A DNA stretch of 64,000 nucleotides from positions 4,573,501 to 4,637,500 of the forward strand of contig JAYKKT010000059.1 of assembly GCA_036023115.1 (NCBI GenBank), written 5' to 3'. This document shows, one piece after another, positions 24,501-34,900 of this stretch. The DNA is from Brasenia schreberi (lineage: Eukaryota > Streptophyta > Magnoliopsida > Nymphaeales > Cabombaceae). The notes beneath the pieces were generated by a model, which was given only the letters and a program-made list of their open reading frames with translations, was not told the origin of the DNA and did not search any database. Both the position numbers and the translations under genes were made by a program. Position 1 is the first letter of the stretch. Each line of letters opens with the position of its first letter.

Positions 24501-27500
24501 CAAAAAAATGATTCCTTTCTTAGATTTGTCTCAAACTTTCTCATGGCTATTTGTAAGAGTGGATTCAGTGCTCTTACATTAAATCTCCAATTCTTTTGGT
24601 CGACAAAATCTATTTCTCTGGTTAGATAAGAGAGGGAGCATCCTTGTTGACATTCTTGTCCTAAATTTCGTGACACCATTTCAGCTTGTTGAATCAATGC
24701 TAATGAAAGTTATGGAGGAGTTTGAATGCCGGCTTGCCAGCCAAAATGAGCAGGTATGCCTTTCACTGACGATTATTGCTCAAGGCTCTGAAAGACAACA
24801 ACTATATCCACTCAACTTTGGAGTTGATTGCCTACTTGATTTAATGGAGATCATATTTTCTGAACAAACAGATAAGAAATACTCTCAACAATCTGGTTCT
24901 ATCTGATTATAAGAAACCACTTTCGAATGCTAAGGTTTCAGTTGCCCCATCTTCTGCTTGTGGTGAGACAACGGTATTGTCACATATCTTTGTTTATGAT
25001 TTCTTTTGTCATGTTTGGCTTCAGTTGATCCATTATGACCATTTGTATTTTATTTAAGGATCTGAGTTTTGAAGTTATTCTGAAATTATGAGTTGTTGTT
25101 GTATCTGAGTTTTGAAGTTATTCTGAAATAGTGTGTGTAATTTCAACAATACATTCCAAATATCTAGATTATCTTAATTTTTGGTGTAGGTGGAATCTGA
25201 AGGAGCTAGGAAGAGGAAGGAAGGGTATGAATCTTGGATGCGAAAGCAGTTCCTGTTTGACCAACAAGAAGAAGAGATCAAGGTACTTGCTTCTGGTCCA
25301 CTCTTATACAAGATGTTTTTTTTCTGTTTTGTTCACTACCATTTATATCAAAGGTGAACATTCTACTTTTACCACAATGTTTAGGAATTAAAGCATGCCC
25401 TCCAGAGTACAAGAACAGCCATTCAGTTAATGCAAGAAAAGTACTGTGAAGAGTTCTATCATCTTGGTAAGTTCTTTCTCAAAGTCTATTTGATACCTTA
25501 ACGAGTTTTCTCTCCATTGCATGCTCTTAGCTATGGACATTACTCATTTTTCATGAGAAAACAGGCCGGCATCTTCAAGGTCTCACACATGCTGCTTTTG
25601 AATATCATAAAGTTCTTGACGAGAACCGACAATTATATAATCAAGTGCAGGATCTCAAAGGTAAGGCAGCATAGAATATTTTCATGGTCATATACAATGA
25701 AAGTCTATTTATAATGCTTTGTCAAGAAGGGAACTAATTATTTTTATGAGGCTTAATCCGCTTAGCCATGAGTTAACCAATTGAAATGGACTAAATGTTT
25801 AAATTACTCAACCAGAATCCAGGTTCGTATTATGTTGTAACTTGTTACTTATTCTTGCTATAGGTAGCATTAGAGTATACTGCCGTGTGAGACCCTTCTT
25901 GCCTGGTCAACAAGATGGGGTAAGCACCGTGGAACACATTGGTGATGGAAGTATTACAATATCCAACCCTTTAAAACAGGACAAAGTATCTCGAAGGTCA
26001 TTCACCTTCAATAAGGTGTTTGGCTCTTCTGCTTCTCAAGGTAACGAGCATTGCATTGCATTTTGGCTGGTTCCTTTCGGCAGTCTACAGGACTTCTTGA
26101 TGACTTCTGATTATGCGTTTGTGCAGAAGAGGTGTTTGCCGACACCAAGCCTTTAATCCGATCAGTTTTGGATGGTTATAATGTTTGTATATTTGCCTAT
26201 GGACAAACTGGAGCTGGGAAAACCTACACCATGGTAAAAATTGTTTTCTAATCAAATGTTCTGAAGAGCGAGTGGATATTTACTAACTTCTTACTTTGAT
26301 GTTTCAGACAGGGCCTAGACAGATAACAGTGCAAAGCCAAGGAGTGAACTTCCGTGCATTAAGTGATTTATTTCATATCTCAGAACATAGAAAAGATGCC
26401 TTCATATATACTATTTCTGTTCAGATGATTGAAATTTACAACGAACAAGTTAGAGATCTACTTATCTCAGACAACAGCAAAAGATATCCTTTTCATGGTT
26501 TTTCTTTTTCTGGACGTTTCCTTTCTTAATATTGATATAAACGATACTGTATACATTTTCTTTCCTTCACTTGGAAATACATTGGAAATTCGTAATAGCT
26601 CTCAGCAAAATGGGGTTAACGTGCCCGAAGCAAGCCTGGTGCCTGTTACATCAACGCCTGAGGTCATTGAGTTGATGAACATTGGACAAAGGAATCGTGC
26701 AGTTGGATCAACGGCCCTCAATGACCGGAGTAGCCGATCTCACAGGTGATGTTGGGCTTTCATATACTAACCTTTTAGTTGCATAAATCGAGATGCGTCC
26801 TCTTTGGCTTGAAGTTCATGACGGAAAATGAGATTGAATGTTGCTGATATTGAAGATTTTGTTTTCACTTTTCCTGATAGTTTATGTAATTCATAGTTTG
26901 AATACTTAAGACATTTTCTAAATGCCAAATATTGCTGACTATAAACTATCTGGAGATTTCCACAAATATTACAACTGAAATCAATCTTTTGGTCTGTTTT
27001 GATTCCTTAATATAGTTTCTGGGGAATGTTGGATTACTTTCTTCGCATGCATAATTAAAAAAAAAATTTTGTGCCTCATTGGTTTTTGTCTCTAAAAAAT
27101 ATTATCTTATTCCTTCGTCAGTTTTGCTGCAAATTTTGTTGAAATCGTAACAACAACAACTAAGCTTTTTCCCATACTAGACGGGGTCGGCTACATGGAT
27201 TTTGTTGAAATCTTAAAAAGAAAAAAATTCAGAAAGATTCCATGCCATTCTTAGATCGACTTGGATGTCTCAAACAATCATTTCAGCGTAAAGTGTTCAA
27301 GTCCTCAAAACCTGATCGACCTCCCTCAATATATACAACAACAACATATATTGAGGGAGGCCGTAGTACCTCCCTCAGTATATATATATATCCCAAGTTC
27401 CTACCTTCTCGAACAAGGCCTTGTTTCTCTACTGATTCAAAAGGAACTTCTGCAGTTGTCTAACAGTGCATGTTCAAGGAAGAGACACAACCTCTGGAAC

Positions 27501-29928
27501 CGTACTTCATGGTCGTTTGCATCTTGTGGATTTAGCTGGAAGTGAGAGGGTCGAGAAGTCTGAAGTAACAGGAGATCGATTAAAGGAAGCTCAACATATC
27601 AACAAGTCTCTTTCAGCTTTGGGTGATGTGATTACTGCTCTTGCACAGAAGAACTCCCATATTCCTTATCGAAACAGCAAACTTACACAACTATTGCAAG
27701 ACTCACTTGGTAGTATGAATATTCATATCCGCTTCACAATTCAAACCTCATACTTATACATGAATCTTACAACTGATTGATTTTTTTACAGGTGGACAAG
27801 CAAAAACCCTTATGTTTGTTCACATCAGTCCAGAAGTGGATGCAATTGGAGAGACAATCAGTACCTTGAAATTCGCTGAGCGGGTTTCCACTGTTGAGCT
27901 TGGTGCTGCTAGGATGAACAAAGAGAGTGGTGAAGTTAGAGAGTTACGAGAGCAGGTTGCTGTCTGTTCCTATTTCATGCCATTTCCTCAGTTCACTTCA
28001 GTGATACAAGGACTTATAACATGTTTTTTTCTCTTTTTTTCTGCAGATTGCTTCTCTTAAAACTGCACTTGCCAGGAAGAATGGCGGGCTTGATTTGCTT
28101 GCAAGCTCAACATGTAGTCCTGAGATGCAGATGTCCAAGCATAACCTGCTATCTCCGATGCAGAGTGGTCATGGTAGTCATAGACCGCCAATGGAGGATG
28201 TGGGGAACTTTACGGTATTGATATGCTTCTTTGCTCATTGAATAACGTTCATGTTTTCATTGGGAGAGGATATAACTGAATATTGCCATCATAAGCAGCC
28301 ACAATGTCATCCTCGTTGATAAAACTGAAAAAAGAACCATGAAAATTTCAAAAAGTTCATTACCATAAATACTATGATATTTCACAAATTCTTTTTTTCA
28401 TATTTCAAGCTCCTTGTATTCATTCTAGAACGGAACTTATTGAGCTTCAGACCTGTTTGATGGTACGTTAACCTATCATTACATATCCATATTTGTTGAG
28501 TACTTCTCTGGGGTCCTTTTGTTTCTTTTAGCCATGGTGAAAAGGAGATTGATACTGAGCTAGTGGGATGCGGTTTTCATTATTGTGAATTTAGTGTATA
28601 TTATCGTAATTGAAGCTCTTTACCTGGCTGCACTAAAATTTATTTAAGCCTCATCCACAGTATTCATGTTGAAGACTGGTTTAATTTGAGCCTCACCCAT
28701 ATTTTTATTGACTGCAAAGTCTCAAGTCAGCATGATTGATAACAATGTCTATATACGTCCAGTTATATTATGTAGCTTGTTTATCATCCAGAAATTTAGT
28801 GAAATCAGGCATTATTCCTAAAATTTGTAACCTATTTAGCTTTTAGCCAACACCTTTTTTCTTTGGGTTAGTTCCAAAGCAATTCTTTTGGAGGGAAGAT
28901 GAAAGGAGGTAGCCATGGCCATCAAGAAATGTCTACAGATTCATTCCCACCCCTTTGGTCAGACAACCGCTTGAAGTGCAATGCTCATAAGGTGGACGAG
29001 AAGGAAGCAGGATTTGGGGATTGGGTTGACAAGGTCATAGTGGACATCCAAGGATCAGGGGAGGACACTCCCTTGAGATGTTGGGATAATGATGACAACA
29101 GTCCCGTGCCTGATATGTTCTACCGAAGATACATTGTTGATGCGAGAAACGTTTATCATGAGCAGTTCGACCCGATGAACCGGAAAGAAAACCATGACAA
29201 TAATATCCTACGGAGAGCTGATTCAGTGACAACAGATGACATGGATGAGCTTGAGGTTGGGACTAGTGATTCCTCTGAAGCAGATTTGCTGTGGCAATTC
29301 AACCTTCCTGGTAGCCGCGAAGCCACCCACAGTGGTGCCTCAAGGATGAAGAAGACTAAATCCAGACTCCCAAGCAAAAGCCTGGATATCCGGTAATTCC
29401 TTTCCCTATATAAAGATGCACTATATGAGTTTATGCAACTTTGAGAATATTGCACTTGAGGTTGAACTAACCGAACAGTCCGCCGATTTCTTAACCTACT
29501 TTAATGACAATGCTTCCGCATGAACCAATAACTGTCATAACAATGCTTCCCATGCACTGAAAGACTTTTTACCTCTGGATGAACCAACAATCCTGATGAT
29601 TGTTGATCAGATGAGTTGATGAAACTGTTTATGAACCAATAGTTGCTCATTTTGCCAATGCCTTTTCATAAAGATGCCCAACGAGAAACAGATTTATTTA
29701 CTGTTCATTGTTGTCCTTGCATACTAATTGCTTCGTCCTCTTCTCATAACCATCCCTTTGGTGTTGCTTGTTAAACTCAGGAATATGAATGGGCTGGCGC
29801 ACTCCCAGAAACTGCCCAGTGGTGGCGGCCAGCCGCTGCAGAAAACACCTATTGTACCTGAAAGGAAAAGGTCCGCGGGAAAGACGGGAATCAATGGAAG
29901 AAATGGTGGTAAGGAAATTGTACACTAG
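18596..29928 (+). CDS. KIN-14 kinesin with calponin-homology domain (KCH type)
   Basis: Minus-end-type microtubule motor; in the KCH group the CH domain is known to bind actin. Exons by splice signals and phase: 18596-18746, 23206-23372, 23522-23665, 24034-24309, 24413-24487, 24685-24753, 24872-24973, 25190-25282, 25385-25466, 25565-25660, 25864-26040, 26127-26233, 26308-26483, 26581-26745, 27456-27709, 27792-27955, 28047-28214, 28872-29392, 29781-29928. They sum to 3135 nt, 1044 residues, in frame throughout. The CH domain is about residues 50-165. A short coiled-coil-like neck precedes the motor (about 419-760), which shows [14 protein letters not shown]-loop GQTGAGKT (503-510), switch I NDRSSRSH (619-626), DLAGSE (652-657) and YRNSKLTQ (698-705). 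The tail is basic and low-complexity. All introns are GT-AG except 26484-26580, which is AT-AC. Intron 1 holds a LINE. The exon 17 to 18 junction is the least certain. Confidence 0.92.
19541..22824 (+). mobile_element. near-full-length RTE-like LINE in kinesin intron 1, with TSD
   Basis: The element body is 19556-22809 (3.25 kb). It is flanked by the identical 15-bp duplication GATCTAGGCTTGGAG (19541-19555 and 22810-22824), the mark of target-primed reverse transcription. The 5' end is a GC-rich leader (AAACTCCGCCCATG...), followed directly by an endonuclease and then reverse transcriptase without a separate gag-like first ORF. The 3' end is the family's conserved 40-bp terminus followed by (GTT)n rather than poly(A). 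These features fit the RTE clade. It lies in the same orientation as the kinesin gene and must be removed with the intron. Confidence 0.93.
19935..22790 (+). pseudogene. LINE endonuclease-reverse transcriptase ORF, broken
   Basis: The frame covers an APE-type endonuclease (LQETKW with the catalytic Glu near 20035-20060, GGDLNGHVG near 20349-20375, TQIDYF near 20550, QHRLL near 20637) and a reverse transcriptase (YRGIKL near 21560, [14 protein letters not shown] motif A at 21729-21770, [11 protein letters not shown] motif B near 21910, FADDIVL motif C near 22005-22025), then a C-terminal cysteine-poor tail. It is interrupted by frameshifts near 20218, 20983, 21187 and 21728 and by in-frame stops, including TGA at about 19962 and 20291. 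It cannot produce an active protein. Confidence 0.9.
25060..25129 (+). repeat. 27-bp direct repeat flanking a GTT-repeat stub
   Basis: Positions 25060-25086 are repeated exactly at 25103-25129. The 16 bases between them are TATGAGTTGTTGTTGT, ending in the (GTT)n found at the LINE 3' tail. This looks like a target-site duplication around an insertion reduced to the tail alone. It lies in kinesin intron 7. Confidence 0.6.
26484..26580 (+). other. U12-type AT-AC intron in kinesin motor domain
   Basis: The intron starts ATATCCTTTT, matching the U12 AT-AC donor consensus, and ends in AC at 26579-26580. A branch-site-like TTCCTTCAC (26562-26570) places its A 11 bases before the end, within the usual 10-20 base window. 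Removing exactly these 97 bases joins DNSKR to LEIRNSSQ, the order expected in KIN-14 motors. No GT-AG pair in this interval restores the frame while keeping the conserved residues on both sides. Confidence 0.85.
27133..27212 (-). mobile_element. 52-bp LINE-tail micro-insertion with 14-bp TSD
   Basis: A reverse-oriented LINE 3' terminus of 52 bases (27147-27198) is bounded by the exact duplication ATTTTGTTGAAATC (27133-27146 and 27199-27212). It is an extremely 5'-truncated LINE insertion in kinesin intron 14. Confidence 0.93.
27320..27384. repeat. small hairpin with CAACAACAACA loop
   Basis: CCTCCCTCAATATA (from 27320) is complemented at about 27347-27360, and a third, slightly changed direct copy lies at 27367-27384. 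The loop is a CAA repeat like the reverse LINE tail. It may be a rearranged LINE-tail insertion or a chance hairpin, and it lies in kinesin intron 14. Confidence 0.4.
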
Positions 29929-30234
29929 TAAGAAAGAAGACCAAAGCTTACCAAGAACAAGCTGAAGCGCATAGAAGGGGGTGGTGGCGTATGGTGGGCC
30001 CTTAGGTTTGTGGGTGACAGAGTTGGGTTGAGAGTGGTTTGTCACCCACCTGTGTCTTAAGAGATCTTTATTCGTTTTGTGAGAATCCTGTTTGGTTTCG
30101 TTTGTAAGATGCTTTGGCCTTTTTATTTTCCCTTCCTCTCTCTTACGCATAATTTCTGTCTTCCTTGTCAAAGAGTGTTGGAGAAAAAGTAATGTAAATA
30201 AATTATTTGATTTGATTTCTGTGTGTGTGTGTGT
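29929..30234 (+). other. kinesin 3' untranslated region (probable)
   Basis: The sequence directly after the kinesin stop codon contains AATAAATTATTTG-like polyadenylation context near 30197-30210, followed by a (GT)n tract at about 30219-30234. The exact cleavage site cannot be seen. The long minus-strand open frame here (29698-30300) has no family resemblance and is not taken as a gene. Confidence 0.4.
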
Positions 30235-30642
30235 GCTCGCGCGCGTAAATAGCACTTCCGTATTCAGAAGTAAACCGAACGGCAATTTTTCAGCTACCAA
30301 TGCGGATTCCTTCAGGGCAAAGCCCCGACTTCACGAATGAACTCTGACTTTCACCGATGGTCTTACTTCTTTTTTGATAGTTCACTGACGGTCTCAATTA
30401 GCGGGAGATTCGTAAATTCGTTGTGGAATCATGCTAAATATTGACCATCAAGTACCGATGGTTCGAAACCGTCAAAAGAAACATTTAGAGAGAGAAAGGG
30501 AGAGAGGGCACGGTTTGGTAACTCAAGGCGATTTTCATGCTCTATACCCGGGACGGCGTTTATGTACCACAAGGAACTGCATCCAAAGAGGTACCCGTGA
30601 CGTTAATTATGTCATTGGTCTCACGGACCCACCTTCTCACCT

Positions 30643-30945
30643 CAACAACAACAGTCTTTTTCTCGTTTAAGATGGGTCAGCTACATGGATTCTTTGTTTG
30701 TGTGCTCCATCACGGCTATATTAACTCTTAACTCAACATACACTAAGTCATCTTTTATTGTTTCCTTCCAACATTTTTATGGTCTCGCTTTCTCTTTTAA
30801 TATTTTCACAATCTAGTTTCTCTTTTCGTTGTTTTCCTTTGTTCAAACCATCTTAAACGATTTTTTTCTTAATTTGTTTCTAATAACCTTATTATGTAAC
30901 AATTTTTTCTTTATTCATCCATATGAGCATCTTCATTTTTCGTCA
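30643..30945 (-). mobile_element. degraded LINE 3' fragment
   Basis: Reading on the minus strand, it starts with the GTT-type tail and a changed 3' terminus (30643-30690) and continues about 250 bases into the post-reverse-transcriptase region, as at 60200-60545. It is 5'-truncated, with no intact frame and no clear target duplication. Confidence 0.75.
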
Positions 30946-31035
30946 AATTACTGTCACGAAAATTGTTTCAATTATATCGAACTCACCGGTTGAACTCTTT
31001 TCTGATTTTTGGGGATGGCATAATGTTTTCTTCAA

Positions 31036-31147
31036 ATTTTAATATTTTTGGTTACAATGGGAAGCCGAAGCCCAACACACGAGTCAAACTCGCCACCAAC
31101 TAGAGGCCCTATTGGTGACCTCTGCCCAGCGTGATTTTAATATTTTT
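31036..31147 (-). mobile_element. tRNA-derived SINE with 14-bp TSD
   Basis: The body at 31050-31133 is flanked by the exact duplication ATTTTAATATTTTT (31036-31049, 31134-31147). On the minus strand it reads a degenerate B-box-like GAGTTTGACTCG, then GGGCTTCGGCTTCCC and an A-rich end, matching the 3' part of the SINE at 32512-32621. The 5' A-box half is short or decayed. Confidence 0.75.
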
Positions 31148-31189
31148 ATTCATTAGAAGCATTTATGTACCATACAGCGACACTAGATG

Positions 31190-31735
31190 GAGACATGGCC
31201 GGTTTAGAACCCTCTCAGCTGTTCCAACCAGAATTGAACTGGGCCTGGAACTAATTGAAATGAGAATTGATTAAACCGGACCCAGAACCATACTTTAAAC
31301 CTGAGCCACCCGATTCGGTTCTGGTTCTACCTTTCGTGTGCATGTATATTTAAGATATTCCAACCATGAAATAACACCTATATGAAATCAACTCTACACG
31401 AAACAATTCGAGGAAGGCTGCCACAGATGATCACTCTAACGCTTCTCTATTTTCTGGATAAAGATGTGTCATTCTACAAGGGTGTCGTGCTTAACTTACG
31501 AGAAGTAATTATTAGTGGTGGTACTGATTTGTTTGTGTTAATAGGTGTTAGAAATTTTTATATGAAACCTTTTAGTGTTTCAAACCTCGCCGTTTATGGT
31601 TCCAGGCCATTTTCTTGGATACCATGAACTGTAACCAACCCGGGGATTCCCAGTGCCAATTTGGCCGGTTGTGGTTTCACTGGAGATCCAGTTCCGATTC
31701 GAACAGTCAAACCGGTTCCAAACCGGCCATGTCTA
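31190..31735. mobile_element. GAACC-rich element with TAGACATGGCCGGTT-type inverted ends
   Basis: The left end AGACATGGCCGGTTT (from 31191) and right end AACCGGCCATGTCTA (31721-31735) are inverted repeats of the family also seen at 4002, 46366 and 47815. The two termini are GAACC-rich, but the middle (about 31340-31640) is not. The 8-bp flanks do not match, so this may be two elements or one with an internal acquisition. No transposase is encoded. Confidence 0.45.
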
Positions 31736-31917
31736 CTCACACCCTTGACTGTCTTTTCTTGCACACGATTCTGGAATTTTATGCTTAAAAAAGTCTACAA
31801 ATTTGTAAGAGGAAATTATCACAAAACTTTCACTGTACATGTGCATAAACGACACCGTCTGAGAGCTATATACATGTTTCCCACACTAAAAACAATAAAG
31901 AAGACAAAAGCAAGGAG

Positions 31918-34900
31918 CTAGCACTGCAAGAATTTTGAGACTCTGTCCCATTTTCTGGCAGCTGCATCCCTTCTAACAACAATGGCCCACAAGAAAACAG
32001 CCCTCAGCTTCAGCCACCCCAAAGTAGCCCTACAACTCCGCGACATGCAGCCAGAAAAAGCCGAAGAGGGACGCCAACCTTGGCCATCAAACTGTCCACA
32101 AACATTCTGACTCTCTTGGCCTGAATTGCTCAACAATGACCACTCATGTGGATGAAACAACAAACTCTTAGACCCCACATTTCCACTCTGCGGAAAGGCA
32201 TATGAGAATGAGAACTGAGGTGCTTCCAAGTTATCTTTATGAACGGCATCTTCTTCATAAGAGCAGTTCTCATACATAAAATCGCATTGCTGAAATGGAT
32301 CATAGTCCACACTGGCAGTAGGGATGATGCTTAGTGTCTTATCCGACTGATCTACAAGTAAATACAGGAGGGAAAAGTGGGCTCAGAATGTGCATACTAA
32401 AAGTAGAAGCTCCCAATGACTTTGCAATTTATTTTGAAAAGGAATTTGCTAAAGTCAGAAGAGGACACAAGCAATCAAAATGCAAGTGCATGATCTAATG
32501 AAAAGCTCCATCCTTTTTTCGATACAATAGGGAGGCTGAAGCCAGATGCACGCCCACAGTATCGAACACATGAGCTTCAACTTGGGAGTCAACCCTCTAG
32601 CCAGATGAGCTATCGGTAGTAGAAAAGCTCCATTTGTTTGCTATAATACAGAGATTAAATATGCAATCAAAGTCACAGATATTCGTTTGACAAGAAACTA
32701 TTAACCACATAAAAATTCCAAAAAGTTTTACATGAAATGATCAAGTAATATCATAAATCCTTCCTTCCGCTTTTGAAGAACATACAAATCCTTCAATTTG
32801 TTGCATCATGTTTGGGTTCTCCATTCCAGTATTGTTTTGACTTGTCCCATCCAACAACAAACATGAACCACTAGTTCTATTGAATATAATTCAAAGAGCT
32901 AATTGAAAAAATTATAAAAACTTTGGGAAAGTTCGATTATGAAACTTATAAAAACTGTGAAGCCTATTACCTTGGCGTGGTACAAACATTGCCATTTGAA
33001 TCTGTTGGTTTTGTAGGCTATGATTGGATTCATTAGTAAAAGGATCATCATCAAGCATCGGCAGCTTCTGTGGTTCAGTTATGGTTCTCCAATTTCTGTA
33101 CGCTTCTTTTGTAAGATCATCCACCAATGCCTATCAAACAAAATAAGTTCAATCCAGGTTAAGTTCATACATATGAAAAGAAAAAAGCATATAACATAAC
33201 AGATTCTGTGGTTCACTTATGGGATTGGTCACTGTTGGTCAAAAGGACCAACTAAAGAAGCATTTTCTTTACAGAACACAGTGAATTGTGGATCATCCTA
33301 CTGATAGGATCGAATGCATCCACCTTCCTTTTCTCTATTCTCAGGATCAGAAACTTTTGAGAAAAGGTCCCATCCTTCCAACTTATGATTAGGCCGAGTT
33401 TGGTAGCCAAATCTGCTTATCACTTCAGGTGCACTACACTTAATGGCGGGATCATGAGTGAAATATAACGACCAGGTTGACCTGTATTCTCATGTAAGGT
33501 AGACAATGCTTGACGACCAGATCATGAGTGAATAGGAAATAAAATGGTTAACTGCCCATCCCTCAGCTATACTTCACAAAAGTGAATCTTGAGCTAATCA
33601 AATGACAGGATTTGCCAAATTCATAGATCTGACGCAATAGAGAAGAAAATTTAACTAAAAGGAACAGACTTGGGACACGAAAGTTGTCACAAATTCAGAT
33701 GATAAAAAGTCGATGGATTTGGAAGTACTTTTTGAGCCATGTCCAGGTCTTGTATGGAGCGAATCTCTCCATCAAATAGAATGCCCATGACTTCATAGAT
33801 GGAGTTGAATAGAAGAACAACTTGGTGATCATGTCCAACAGCAATAGACAAGGAAACATCACTGCTAACATTGCACGTCTTAGCATGCAGAATAGTTGAC
33901 TCCCATTGCTTGTTTGACATTCCAAGGACCTACAATTTTATCCAACCTAGAGATTAGTTGCATACAGAAAGAACTAACGAACCAATGCAAGATATCATGA
34001 AGATACAGTTCCGCACATCTTTGTGTAGCACTTACATTTCGAAGGGCCTCGGGATGCACAACCAAATGCCTCAAGAACTCTTCAACCGTGTTAATTCCCT
34101 TCCCTGCCAACCTTTGGTGGAAGATGCCGCCTTTCATAATATTCTCCAACCGCCAAACCTCATCATTAAGGGTAGGAGGATAATGCTTTTTATAGGCTGC
34201 ATTATTGGTGTAGAATCTCAATTAATAAAGAAGTACAAAAGATCTACAATGACTAAGATACATTCGACAAGAGGTGAGAGTATGTATCAAACTTGGACAC
34301 GTTATACAACAAAAGGAGGCTGGTTCAATGCAAAAGAGAGACGAGGTGTATATTGTTCTTCCCACATATTAATATTCAAGTATCATAAGAACTAAAAGAT
34401 GACGAAAATCAAATATCTTGGGTAATACATACATCTAGAAGGTGCAAGTTTTAATCATTTCAGACAATTTGACTTTTAAATCATGGAAACTGTTGATATG
34501 CAAGCCACAGAAAGCCTCATCATAAATTGATGCAACTAAGAGTCCAGCCCATCAGTTGCTCATTTATCCCAGGAATCAAGCATCTTTTGTCAAAAACAAG
34601 AGCAAAGCAAGTTTCCTCCTTGTAATTACAGATAAATTTGGAAACCCGGAAAAAGGTTGCAAAGCAATGACACTTACATTCCCCACGGTGGTCTTTAACA
34701 GGAAAGGCCTCAGTTTTCGCTTCCCTTATTCTTTCTGCAACACGACTGCCAGGAAGTATTCTGGCCCCTAGCCTGAATTTACGGCTTGGCATCCAACAGG
34801 AATTGTCGGTGATGTTCAACTCACCAACACTTCCGACCCCATCTTTCATCAAAATTACTGTATCTCCTATCAATAAAGGTCTTTTCCCTTCTCTTTCACG

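Noticed and set aside
26500..26608. GT-AG alternatives for the kinesin intron after the [10 protein letters not shown] block
   Set aside because: The available GT sites with the first downstream AGs (near 26600) give the wrong phase or remove conserved residues; the AT-AC solution fits without loss.
28430..28471. Possible small kinesin exon between 28214 and 28872 with AG and GT borders
   Set aside because: In the required phase it meets a TGA stop after four codons; direct joining of 28214 to 28872 keeps the frame.
29698..30300. 200-codon minus-strand open frame over the kinesin 3' end
   Set aside because: It overlaps the last kinesin exon and its 3' untranslated region, has no domain, and contains translated microsatellite.
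33958..34395. 145-codon plus-strand frame inside CBP60
   Set aside because: It is antisense to two well-supported CBP60 exons.
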